A stretch of 64,000 nucleotides of DNA from an uncultured Granulosicoccaceae bacterium (GTDB lineage Bacteria > Pseudomonadota > Gammaproteobacteria > Granulosicoccales > Granulosicoccaceae): positions 1 through 64,000 of the forward strand of contig CALHOI010000003.1 of assembly GCA_938035525.1 (NCBI GenBank), read 5' to 3'. Below the pieces are notes generated by a model that saw only the letters and a list, made by a program, of their open reading frames with translations, was not told where the DNA came from and ran no database searches. Below, one piece after another: positions 8,477 through 17,721 of this stretch (positions are counted from its first letter, which is position 1; each line of letters starts with the position of its first letter). The position numbers were made by a program, and so were the translations under genes.

Positions 8477-11400
8477 TTAATAGGTGCCGACCAAGTTTAC
8501 AAACCAACCTTTGACATCAAAACTATCGTTAGCAAGATTATCATCGAAACTGGTAAAGTTATAACCCACTGAAAACGTCAAGTTATCCCCCACACGCCTG
8601 CCCACGGTGAGTAACGCACCCTGACGCAAGCCATCTGTTGAACCCGAATACAACCAATGATAAGCCGCAGTCGCATCAATACCAAAGGTCGCTTTGTATC
8701 TGAGTCGTGCCGACACCAGGCTCGCATCATTGCCAATCCACACACCGGTGTTGCGCTCTAAACGAATTTCACTTTCGCGATGAGCAAGTTTTGACCCCAC
8801 ACTCCACCGATGGCTTAGATCGTAAAGACCCTCTATGCTGGTAATGAGCGAGCGCTGATCTGTACTGGTACTTTGCGACAAGGGTTGTAAGTCGTTAAGG
8901 TACGTTATGCGCGCCAGCATATTAAGACGATCATCAGAAACCGGACGCAACGCAAAGCCAATGCCAGCTTCTATAAAACGCGCATCCTCATCTGCCAACT
9001 TGTCGTCAGTTATGGCTGCGTTAAATTTACCCTGCCAACGAAAAGACGGAGAATTGCGGTATTCAAATCGATTGGTGGTAACCCACTGCTCTGTATCAAC
9101 GCTTGCGCTCTCATCCCAACGATACTCAAGCTTTGAATTAAACCTGGCTTTGTCTTTTTGATACGCCAAGCCTGCTGATACCGTGTTTCGCTCAGTGTTT
9201 TCACCATTTTCGTTTTCAACAACGGCTCGCTGCCCTGACAAACTAAATGACGTGTACTCGGTTAATTTTTGGTCTAGTCCGACAGTATGGGCAAAACCAG
9301 TGCGACTGTCCTCATCGGTGAACTGATGCTCCGAGTACACCTTTAACTGGGAGCTTAGGGTTTTACGCTGACCCAGTACAAACGAATTTTTCTCAACCTG
9401 TGATTCACTGAAAGAATACGTGTAGTTAGTGTATACGCTATAGGTATCACTGACATTAACTTCCGTTCCCAGCAGGGCACTACTGCCGCGATCACCCATA
9501 CTGACTTCACCGCGAACATTAACACTATTGCTTGCTTCTACAGTTGCACCAACGGTGGCAGAGTTATTTCTTGTTTGCGTGCCGGAATGCTGAAGCGTGA
9601 GTTGATTGATGCCATAAATATTTATTTTTGGTGTCACATCAACGGATATTTTTCCGGCTAATAAGGTTGACTCACCATTCGTGCTGTTAACCAGGTTTTC
9701 TTCGCGACTATTTTTGACTTCTGTAGACAACCCTACTCTGTCTGAATACGCATAATCCGCTTGTGCAGCAATGCTTGATTCTGTGCTCAAATTACGCTTT
9801 TCCAAACGCGAAGCTCTAGCCTGCAGCGCAATTTTATCGAAAGGTCTGGCCACCGCCTCAATACCCAAGTCTGTAGTATGCACGCCAGTATCGGTATTGG
9901 CTGTGGAGAAACCGGCCTGCTGACGCCTTGCCCATCCACCAAGCTCTACGGGCCGACTATCGGGACTGAAATCCAATAGCGAAACACGAGCCTCGATACC
10001 AAATGCATTACCAGTAGACTGGGCATTGTTGCTGACAAACGGTTCGAAACTCAAACCACCATCGGTTGACAAAAAACTGCCAGAGGTTTGCGACGATGTT
10101 GATTGCGCAACTTCTGTTTTAACGAACGTCTCGTTTGATTTTTTTAAGGTAATATCGGCGGCCCTGATTTCATAATCATCACCTTCGCGTTGCTCGTATA
10201 CCCATGTACCACCAACGCCAACATTATTACCTAGCCATTTTTTAGCTCGAACACCGGCGCTGGATTCGTTAAAGTCCAGGTTCTGCGGGCTGTATTCATA
10301 GTCCACAATCAGGTAAGTCTGGTTACCATCAAGCGGCTCGTCTCGAATAATAGACGGGCCACCCTCGGCCGCCACGCTGAGTAAAGGGCGACGTAAAATT
10401 AACCGGCCTTGAAAATCATCAATATCATAATCACGCCCGGCTACTAACGGCACCCGGTTAACCACCCGGCTGGTGCCGGCTTGACGAACTTCCACCCACA
10501 CTTTTTCAGAGCCTGCGACTATGTCAGTATCACGCAAATAGTACAAGCTGCCGCCAGTACCCAGAAACTCGTTATGCCGAAACAGGCTTTGCGCTTTGGA
10601 TGCAAATGCATTGACACTGTGCTTTGCGTCTCCCAGACTGGTGTCAACGGTGCTGTCATGGCGTAATTGCGCACCGTACAGGCTACGGTTAAAAGGTGCA
10701 AACTCAGTACCGGTGAAATTGGTGTTGTAATTTCCCCAAATTAACCGCGACCTGTCCCAGTCTACCCGTACGTATAACTTGCCTTGACTGTCTGTGTCGT
10801 CGATTAGAATGGAATCGTCGCCGTATACCGGATAATACTGATCTGGGTCTAAGCGCCGGAAAACACTGTTTGGGTCTTTGCGATGAAAATCATCGAATAG
10901 GTTTTCAATGTCTTCGGTGCCGGTGTCCATTTGAGCTGTTACCAGGTACTTACCGCGAACCTTGCCTTTTAAGTAAAACGCCAATCGACCATCAACAAAA
11001 ATATCACCACCGTAGTGATGCTCGTCAGCGGCCAGCGGTTCCACTGACCCGCTAACCTTATTTTCACCAACGGTTAAATCAGCCAGGCCAACCATAAAGA
11101 AGTAGTCGTTATCCAGGCTAACGTTAAGCTGCTTTTTAAATTCCTGTTCCTCGCTATCTCGTACCACCACATCAAATCGGTGTTCGCCTTCTGGCAATAA
11201 GTACTCAATACCAAATCTGCCGTCATCACCGAGTGTTACCGCCTGCTCGTTGATAAAAACCTGGCTGTCCTGATTAAAATCCTGCCCGAACAAACGCACT
11301 TTACTGCCACTCAACGGGATAGACTCGCGTTCCAGCTCGACGTATTCACCAAGCGTGTTTTCAAGATTTTCCAGAACAGAAATCTCGGGCAGTGGCTTTT

Positions 11401-12145
11401 CCTGCGCTGCATTGCTGTCCGCTTTAATAAATTGTATTTTGCGGCGAGTCGATTCGTCGTAGCGACCTTGTGCATCACTGGCTCTGATGGCGTATAGCAA
11501 GGTGGTACCTGGCTCAATATTCAGATCATCGGCCTGACCATCCCATTCAAACCGCTGCTCTCCAACGACCTTGTCCAGGGTTGTGGCGTAAATCGGTTTG
11601 GTTAACTGCGTAGCATCAAAAGTCCAAATGAGCAGTTCGAGTTTCTGAATAAATGCCGGGTAGTTGGTTTTGACATCAAATGCAACAGGCTCTTTCAACT
11701 GATCTTCTGACAACGAAACACTGGCTGGCGCTTTGACTTCCAGAATGCGATCAAGTGATGTCGGGTCTTTGGAAACCCACACCGCACCGCCAGAACCAAA
11801 TAAGGCCCGACGTGTTTCCTTTTTTACACTGTCAACAGGCACCTTACGCGTTAGCGTAACGTCTACACGCCGGTTATCCTGCTTGCCTTCATCGGAGGCG
11901 TTAGCGGAGCGAGGTTTTGCTTCACCTGATTTGATGATTTTTAGTATATACGGTGCCGGCTTTTCCTGTTGCGTGCTGGCCGCTTTGTTGCCCTCAGGGT
12001 TGCCCTCGGCGTCATCACCGACAGGCGTAGCACTTGTTTCTGATTTTGCTTTTTCATCAGACTTTTCGTCGGCAACCGCCACATCAACGCTGTTTATAAG
12101 CATTAAAAGTACAAAAGAGAGACAGAGCATCATTCGCGCGATCAT
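8477..12145 (-). CDS. Outer-membrane beta-barrel protein with OmpA-tail-like N-terminus
   Basis: 1222 aa, last gene of the four-gene operon; its ATG overlaps the preceding stop (ATGA). A signal peptide (about 1-25) is followed by an acidic low-complexity linker (26-65), then SGEAKP (73-78) and NRRVDVTL (91-98). These are the residues that normally close an OmpA peptidoglycan-binding domain, although no OmpA domain precedes them in this protein. Next come Ig-like modules (about 135-350) and a conserved region with YYPVYGDDS. From about 600 to the end are alternating amphipathic strands typical of a large porin-like barrel, finishing on an aromatic residue (VNLVGTY). Likely an outer-membrane anchor or export channel for the operon's other products (inference). 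Sometimes annotated loosely as TonB-dependent, but no TonB box or plug is visible. Confidence 0.75.
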   Translation of the reverse strand: MIARMMLCLSFVLLMLINSVDVAVADEKSDEKAKSETSATPVGDDAEGNPEGNKAASTQQEKPAPYILKIIKSGEAKPRSANASDEGKQDNRRVDVTLTRKVPVDSVKKETRRALFGSGGAVWVSKDPTSLDRILEVKAPASVSLSEDQLKEPVAFDVKTNYPAFIQKLELLIWTFDATQLTKPIYATTLDKVVGEQRFEWDGQADDLNIEPGTTLLYAIRASDAQGRYDESTRRKIQFIKADSNAAQEKPLPEISVLENLENTLGEYVELERESIPLSGSKVRLFGQDFNQDSQVFINEQAVTLGDDGRFGIEYLLPEGEHRFDVVVRDSEEQEFKKQLNVSLDNDYFFMVGLADLTVGENKVSGSVEPLAADEHHYGGDIFVDGRLAFYLKGKVRGKYLVTAQMDTGTEDIENLFDDFHRKDPNSVFRRLDPDQYYPVYGDDSILIDDTDSQGKLYVRVDWDRSRLIWGNYNTNFTGTEFAPFNRSLYGAQLRHDSTVDTSLGDAKHSVNAFASKAQSLFRHNEFLGTGGSLYYLRDTDIVAGSEKVWVEVRQAGTSRVVNRVPLVAGRDYDIDDFQGRLILRRPLLSVAAEGGPSIIRDEPLDGNQTYLIVDYEYSPQNLDFNESSAGVRAKKWLGNNVGVGGTWVYEQREGDDYEIRAADITLKKSNETFVKTEVAQSTSSQTSGSFLSTDGGLSFEPFVSNNAQSTGNAFGIEARVSLLDFSPDSRPVELGGWARRQQAGFSTANTDTGVHTTDLGIEAVARPFDKIALQARASRLEKRNLSTESSIAAQADYAYSDRVGLSTEVKNSREENLVNSTNGESTLLAGKISVDVTPKINIYGINQLTLQHSGTQTRNNSATVGATVEASNSVNVRGEVSMGDRGSSALLGTEVNVSDTYSVYTNYTYSFSESQVEKNSFVLGQRKTLSSQLKVYSEHQFTDEDSRTGFAHTVGLDQKLTEYTSFSLSGQRAVVENENGENTERNTVSAGLAYQKDKARFNSKLEYRWDESASVDTEQWVTTNRFEYRNSPSFRWQGKFNAAITDDKLADEDARFIEAGIGFALRPVSDDRLNMLARITYLNDLQPLSQSTSTDQRSLITSIEGLYDLSHRWSVGSKLAHRESEIRLERNTGVWIGNDASLVSARLRYKATFGIDATAAYHWLYSGSTDGLRQGALLTVGRRVGDNLTFSVGYNFTSFDDNLANDSFDVKGWFVNLVGTY

Positions 12146-15100
12146 TTTTCTTGCTCCGCGTAGGCGTCAGGATTGACTTCGACGCTTATCAATTGCATCA
12201 ACTCTTCGCCCAGATTCTCGGCCAGGATGCGTCGAATACTCTCGGCCCGACGTTCTGCCAACGCAATGTTGTATTCGTAACTGCCCCGTGAGTCGGTATG
12301 GGCTTCTATCAGGATTTGCCCACCACCGTATTCTCTAAGTTTGTTAATAATGTCGATGACAATGCCCTGCTGGTCAGCACGCACTTCATGCTTATCGGTG
12401 TCAAAAAAGACCGAACCCAGGCTCACTTCAACACTTTGATAAATACGCTCTTCTTCATTGTGTTCACACAATGCACTACTGCGATTCAGGTAAGGATCTT
12501 CATCGGGTACATTGACACCAAAGTTGATCTTGTTAAGTGATGCGTTAATAATGCGCAACACATATGGGTTTTCTGTGGTGAATCGCGCACCTTGCGGTAA
12601 CGATGCCGGGTCTACTTTTAATACAAAGTTCTGACCAATGCCGGTTGTGCCTGCATCCACATCTGGAATACTGTAACGACCATAGGCATCAGTCTGAATC
12701 AGTAAACCTGTGACAGTGGCCAAACGAACACCGGGTATACCCTCTTCGTTTAAGCCATAGTTTTGTATCACTATCTGCAACACATCAGACGGCGCGCCAT
12801 CATTTGGTGTTAATCCTGATTGGTCGGTGGGCACAGCGTTTAATCGTTGCGTGCAAACGCGAATGTCCTGACCATTGAGGCCGCGGGCTTTGTCACCAAC
12901 ATGGGCCTCGCTCACTGTGCCTTCATGATCTACAGTGATGCGCGTGCCTTCACGGGTTAATATCATGAATCGGTTGTCTTCAGACAAAGGCATGTTGACT
13001 GTTGTTGCAGTATCAGCCGGGTCGTCATTGACACTGTCACGGCCAGGAATCGGCGGCAGGGCTAAACTATTCCATCCATAGTAATTACTGCGCAACGACA
13101 TACCTGTGGCACCTGCCGGATCTTGCGCGCCATCTGAATCCCGATCATTAAACACTTTGCCCACTAGAGTGGCTTGTTCCAATACCGGATCAGGCACTAA
13201 CTCAACGGTTGCCGATACGGTATTACTGGCTATACCGCCAGGACCAGAAGCACTGGCTTTATTGGCATACGCTCCAGCAACCACGCCCACGCCAACGCGC
13301 ATAACGTATTTAAACTGAATGGTCTCGGCAGCGGCAAAGTTAACTCTGCCCAACATAATGGGGTTAAGGTCACTCGGGGTAAGCGTTTGCACCACATCAT
13401 CAGCGCTATCAAATTCACCATCAACACCAGCGCGTATCATCCGTACAGAATTTGCCACCAATGAAAAACTCGCTGGCGGTTCATCAATAATGGTGATATC
13501 CGGTGCTGGGACGTCTTTGGTGTTCTCGGCGATTAATGTATATTCAACCAGTGAACCTACCGAGACGCTGCGCTTGTCTGCGAACTTGCTCAATAGCAAC
13601 TGTGCATCGTTAGCACGCGCATCAATGGGCAGGTGATTAAAAATGATGTTCTGATCACCTGACTGCACATAGAATTCAACAAAATAGTCGGTGTTTTGGG
13701 TATCGACAGGCGCATCGGGTTGCGCCTGAACCTCACACGCATTGGTACCCGGTAATCGGTCCACCGTACAGTTGCCTTCGTTGGGGTCAGCATCAAACGT
13801 TGTCGATACAGCACATCCCAAGGTAGCGTCGCCACAGGCGTCCGCACCAACTTGACGAATAATGGACGAGAAGTTCGGGTGGTAGTCACTAGGCGCATTG
13901 GCAATTTCTATGGCATAGGAACCTATTGATGGACAAGTAACATGCGCACCCGGAATCAAATTAAACGCATACAGGCCATCGGCCAAGGTCACTTGAGATT
14001 GTTGATTGGCAAACAGGCAATCAGCATGCAATAAGTCGCCGTTACCGTTCACCATGTTCAAGGTCACGCCAGCCACAGCTTCACGACTGATGCTGTCGTA
14101 CACAACACCACCGGGGTCAACGGGCAACGGTAAGTTAACCACCTGCCCAGCCGCAACAATCCCTTCAGTGGATTGCGAATCCATGAACACACCGTTCTCG
14201 TTAAAGAAGTGCACAGTGAACGCACCGGGAATCAGGCCTTCCACAAGGTAGTAACCATTGGCATCGGTAACCGTGGTTGCCACCAGAACACCACCGGCGT
14301 CATAGACTTCTAATATCCAGCCCGCCTTTAATTCCTCACCTGCACTGATTTGACCATCGCGATCACTGTCGAGCCACACAAAACCTTCTAATGCGGCCGG
14401 CGCTTCATACGTTATCGTCAGATTGGCAAAATTGGATTCTATGTTAGTGCTGTCAGACACAACATATTGCTGTACCGTGGGGTCAGTTATAAAACCTGCA
14501 TCAGGTGTAAACGTTATGTCTCCGTTAACAGGATCAACGCTCCAAACACCTTCACCATCTATCTCCAGGGCGGTTACGCGTTGCCCGGTTTGCGGGTCAA
14601 TCAGTTTTACACTGCTTGGATCAAGGTTATTTTCCGGGTCGGTATCGTTAGCCACTGTGGCTAAAATGACAGGCTGACCCAATGATTGATCGAGCTTCTC
14701 ATCATCAATGGCACTTGGCGCGGTTTGCGGATAATCCACCGTGATTAATGCCTGATTAGAAACCAAACCGTTAATGTCAGATACTGTGTAAGTGATCGGT
14801 GTAGGGTCTAACAAGAAGCCTGCTAGTGGTGTGAAAGTGACATTGCCGGTGGCGTTATCCACCATCCAGGTACCTTCCCCGGCAACCACCAGTGTGTCAT
14901 TGTCACCATCGCCATCCGAATCGGTTGCACCGTTACCCGTGAGGTTAACGCTTTGACTATCTATGTCGTTTTCAGGATCGTTGTCCGCACCATTGCCGTT
15001 GTCAGCCAACACATTGACTGTGGTTGGATTGGATGGACTTGGGACTTGTAAATTCTGTTTGTAATCGTCTTCGGCCACTGGCGCTGTTTGCGGGTAGTTC

Positions 15101-17691
15101 ACCAGCAGTTGCGCTACATTGGATACAAGACCGGTTGCATCGCTGACAGAATAGCTGATGGGTGTTGGGTCAGCTGTAAAACCTGGCTGTGGAGTGAAAG
15201 TGATTTCACCGGTGACATCATTTACTAACCACGTACCCTCGCCAGCCACTGTCAATGTATCGTTGTCACCATCACCATCAAGGTCTATAGCACCAGCATC
15301 CGTCAGATTAACCGTGCTTACGAGTAAATCACCGTTATTGTCAAGGTCGTCCACCGCACCAGCCAGAGTCACCGGCACGGCACTCACTGGCGAATTAAAA
15401 CTGTTGTCGGTAGCAACGGGTGGCACCCTCAGCATGGGCACTACCACCGTGTTACTGCTTGCAGAGATTTCCGTGTTGTTTGGATCGGTTGCCGTAACGG
15501 AGGCCACGTTAACAATTTGCGTGGCTGTTATATCGTCAATGACAACACTTCGGGTGGCCGTACACGTAGTTTGCTCGCCAGGCAGTAGTGTAAAAGGTTG
15601 CACCAGCGCGCAGCTTAAGCTACCCGGATCAGCAATCGGGTCAGCAACCACAATATTGCTTAAGACAACATTGCCCGTGTTTGACACGGTGAAGGTGTAG
15701 TTAATGGTATTACTGATTGACGTAAAATCTGATTCAACCGCCGTCTTTACAATAGTGATGGCTGGTGCTTGAGCCACATTAGTAACAGCTGTGTCTGATT
15801 GTGTTCCCGCTTGCGCTGTGCTGACACTTACCGTGTTGGTTAACGCAAGCCCGGCATCAACATCACCTTGAGTGGCACTGAACTGTGCCAGGTAAGTCCA
15901 GCTTTCAGCAACATCCAACACACCGACACTGCCAATGTCAGCTATTGGACCCGATATAACAGCAGGTGAACCATCTGGTAAGGTATCACTGATAACAATA
16001 TCGGTAAGCGATGTATTGCCCGTGTTTTCTACGTTTATCTGATAACTTAATAAACCCGGTGCGGCAATACTGGTTTGATCAACGGTTTTTTCCACCACAA
16101 ACGAAGGCGTTCTGTTGATGGTGGTTTGCGCAGTATCACTGATGCTGTTTGTGCCAGTTTGCGTGCTGGTAACACTGACCGTGTTGGTTCTAACCAGGCC
16201 TAGATCTATTTCTGATTGTGTAACGTTATAACTGGTGGTGTATTCCCACGACTCGCCAACATCAAGCTGACCGGCTATGCCAATATCAGTTATCGGCCCT
16301 ACCAAAGTCGCGCTGGTGCCGTCAGGCAGTGTATCCACAAGCGCAACATTACTCAGGCTCACATTACCTGTGTTAGACACTAAAATCTGATAGTTCAACT
16401 GTCCGGGTTCGCTCAATGATGCCGTATCAACCGTTTTAGATACTTGCATCGCCGGCTCACTAACTACTTGCGTTATCGCAGTATCAGTAACCACAGCGGG
16501 GCCGGTTTCATCAGAAGTAAAGTTAACTTCATTGACCAAATCGCTGGTGGCGTCAATATCGGCTTGAGTGACGCTGTAACTGGCGGTGAAATCCCATTGT
16601 TCGCCTACGTCTAGCGCATTGGTGATGCCGGTATCATTCAATGGTCCAGCAACAACACCAACGCTGCCATCAGGCATGACATCGCTTGCCTGCACATTAT
16701 TAAGCGTAACGTTACCTGTGTTTCGTAAAGATATAACGTAGCTAAGCGTGCCTGGTGCATTGATACTCGCCAGATCAACCACTTTCTCAACTTCCATAGC
16801 CGGCGATACCGCAATACCGGTTTGCGCTGAATCCGTTTGCGCGGTTGTTCCGGTTTCAGTTGAGGTCACAGACACCGTGTTAACCAAGGGCACTCCCGCA
16901 TCGATCTCACCCTGAGTCACGTTGTACGTTAAGGTGTAAACCCAGGTCTCACCAACATCAAGCGCGTTAGACGTGCCCGTATCAGCCGCTGGTCCTGATA
17001 CGGTGCCGGTGGAGCCATCAGCCAGGGTATCGTTCAACGTGATACCGGTTAAGGTTTGATTACCTGAATTACTGACTTCAATGGAGTACTGCAATTGAGT
17101 CGGCGCAGATACAGTCAATTTGTCGACCGTTTTATTAACTGTAAAAGCTGGAGCTTGTGTAATTGGCGCATCAGCGCTATCACTGATCGGGTCAAGCTCG
17201 TTGGTCGCAACCGTTACCGTGTTGTCGATATCACCATCACCACCGCCAAACGAATCTATATCAGCTTGGGTGATGGCGTAGGAACCCACATACACCCACA
17301 CTTCATCGGCATCGAGCACGTTGTCGTTGTTTAGATCGCCTGCACTTAACGATAAATTGGCGGCCGGTATAATGGTGTCGGTTAAAACAACGCCGGTTAA
17401 ACCAAGTAAGCCGATATTATCAAGCGATATGGTGTAGTTGATTAAGTCACCGACCTGAGTGGGTGAAGACAATCCGGAAGCATCTGCTACTTTGGTTACA
17501 GTTAAACCTTTGGGCTTAACCAACACAGCGCTGTCGTTATTTACGCCATTATTCTCAAACTGAGTTGAGTCAGAAATAACCGTCCCGGTATTAGTGAAGT
17601 CGACTGTGGTTAGCGCATAGACCGACGTCAGCCCTGATCCTAAGAACAGGGCTGCCGTGGCACTTAGCAGCTTAACCAGAAGACGATTCAT
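12142..17691 (-). CDS. Giant DUF11/CshA-type/SdrD-B-like protein with C-terminal OmpA domain
   Basis: 1849 aa. Signal peptide 1-26; then a lone strand TVDFTNTGTVIS (29-40) and linker resembling the end of a DUF11 domain. Six DUF11-like (DUF7507-type) repeats span about 62-755. Three CshA-type fibril repeats lie at about 757-1096 (GEGTW...ITFTP). An SdrD B-like module (LDSDRDGQISAGEE) is at about 1100-1165, another complete DUF11 at about 1368-1495, carboxypeptidase-regulatory-like modules at about 1500-1740, and an OmpA peptidoglycan-binding domain at 1752-1849 (EAHTDSRGS, ERRAESIRR). The OmpA domain stops before its usual closing GxxxP...NRRV segment, which appears at the N-terminus of the next protein. 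Probably a long periplasm- or surface-spanning stalk anchored to peptidoglycan. Confidence 0.82.
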   Translation of the reverse strand: MNRLLVKLLSATAALFLGSGLTSVYALTTVDFTNTGTVISDSTQFENNGVNNDSAVLVKPKGLTVTKVADASGLSSPTQVGDLINYTISLDNIGLLGLTGVVLTDTIIPAANLSLSAGDLNNDNVLDADEVWVYVGSYAITQADIDSFGGGDGDIDNTVTVATNELDPISDSADAPITQAPAFTVNKTVDKLTVSAPTQLQYSIEVSNSGNQTLTGITLNDTLADGSTGTVSGPAADTGTSNALDVGETWVYTLTYNVTQGEIDAGVPLVNTVSVTSTETGTTAQTDSAQTGIAVSPAMEVEKVVDLASINAPGTLSYVISLRNTGNVTLNNVQASDVMPDGSVGVVAGPLNDTGITNALDVGEQWDFTASYSVTQADIDATSDLVNEVNFTSDETGPAVVTDTAITQVVSEPAMQVSKTVDTASLSEPGQLNYQILVSNTGNVSLSNVALVDTLPDGTSATLVGPITDIGIAGQLDVGESWEYTTSYNVTQSEIDLGLVRTNTVSVTSTQTGTNSISDTAQTTINRTPSFVVEKTVDQTSIAAPGLLSYQINVENTGNTSLTDIVISDTLPDGSPAVISGPIADIGSVGVLDVAESWTYLAQFSATQGDVDAGLALTNTVSVSTAQAGTQSDTAVTNVAQAPAITIVKTAVESDFTSISNTINYTFTVSNTGNVVLSNIVVADPIADPGSLSCALVQPFTLLPGEQTTCTATRSVVIDDITATQIVNVASVTATDPNNTEISASSNTVVVPMLRVPPVATDNSFNSPVSAVPVTLAGAVDDLDNNGDLLVSTVNLTDAGAIDLDGDGDNDTLTVAGEGTWLVNDVTGEITFTPQPGFTADPTPISYSVSDATGLVSNVAQLLVNYPQTAPVAEDDYKQNLQVPSPSNPTTVNVLADNGNGADNDPENDIDSQSVNLTGNGATDSDGDGDNDTLVVAGEGTWMVDNATGNVTFTPLAGFLLDPTPITYTVSDINGLVSNQALITVDYPQTAPSAIDDEKLDQSLGQPVILATVANDTDPENNLDPSSVKLIDPQTGQRVTALEIDGEGVWSVDPVNGDITFTPDAGFITDPTVQQYVVSDSTNIESNFANLTITYEAPAALEGFVWLDSDRDGQISAGEELKAGWILEVYDAGGVLVATTVTDANGYYLVEGLIPGAFTVHFFNENGVFMDSQSTEGIVAAGQVVNLPLPVDPGGVVYDSISREAVAGVTLNMVNGNGDLLHADCLFANQQSQVTLADGLYAFNLIPGAHVTCPSIGSYAIEIANAPSDYHPNFSSIIRQVGADACGDATLGCAVSTTFDADPNEGNCTVDRLPGTNACEVQAQPDAPVDTQNTDYFVEFYVQSGDQNIIFNHLPIDARANDAQLLLSKFADKRSVSVGSLVEYTLIAENTKDVPAPDITIIDEPPASFSLVANSVRMIRAGVDGEFDSADDVVQTLTPSDLNPIMLGRVNFAAAETIQFKYVMRVGVGVVAGAYANKASASGPGGIASNTVSATVELVPDPVLEQATLVGKVFNDRDSDGAQDPAGATGMSLRSNYYGWNSLALPPIPGRDSVNDDPADTATTVNMPLSEDNRFMILTREGTRITVDHEGTVSEAHVGDKARGLNGQDIRVCTQRLNAVPTDQSGLTPNDGAPSDVLQIVIQNYGLNEEGIPGVRLATVTGLLIQTDAYGRYSIPDVDAGTTGIGQNFVLKVDPASLPQGARFTTENPYVLRIINASLNKINFGVNVPDEDPYLNRSSALCEHNEEERIYQSVEVSLGSVFFDTDKHEVRADQQGIVIDIINKLREYGGGQILIEAHTDSRGSYEYNIALAERRAESIRRILAENLGEELMQLISVEVNPDAYAEQEK

Positions 17692-17721
17692 TGTGACGCT
17701 ATACCTGAGAATTGCACGTTA

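Noticed and set aside
8477-12145. TonB-dependent receptor assignment for the 1222-aa barrel protein
   Set aside because: No TonB box or plug domain is visible before the barrel; the N-terminus instead has an OmpA-tail-like segment and Ig-like modules.
15158-15700. 180-codon + strand frame opposite the 1849-aa protein
   Set aside because: Antisense shadow of DUF11/CshA-type repeats, composition biased to Val/Ser/Thr, no start signal.
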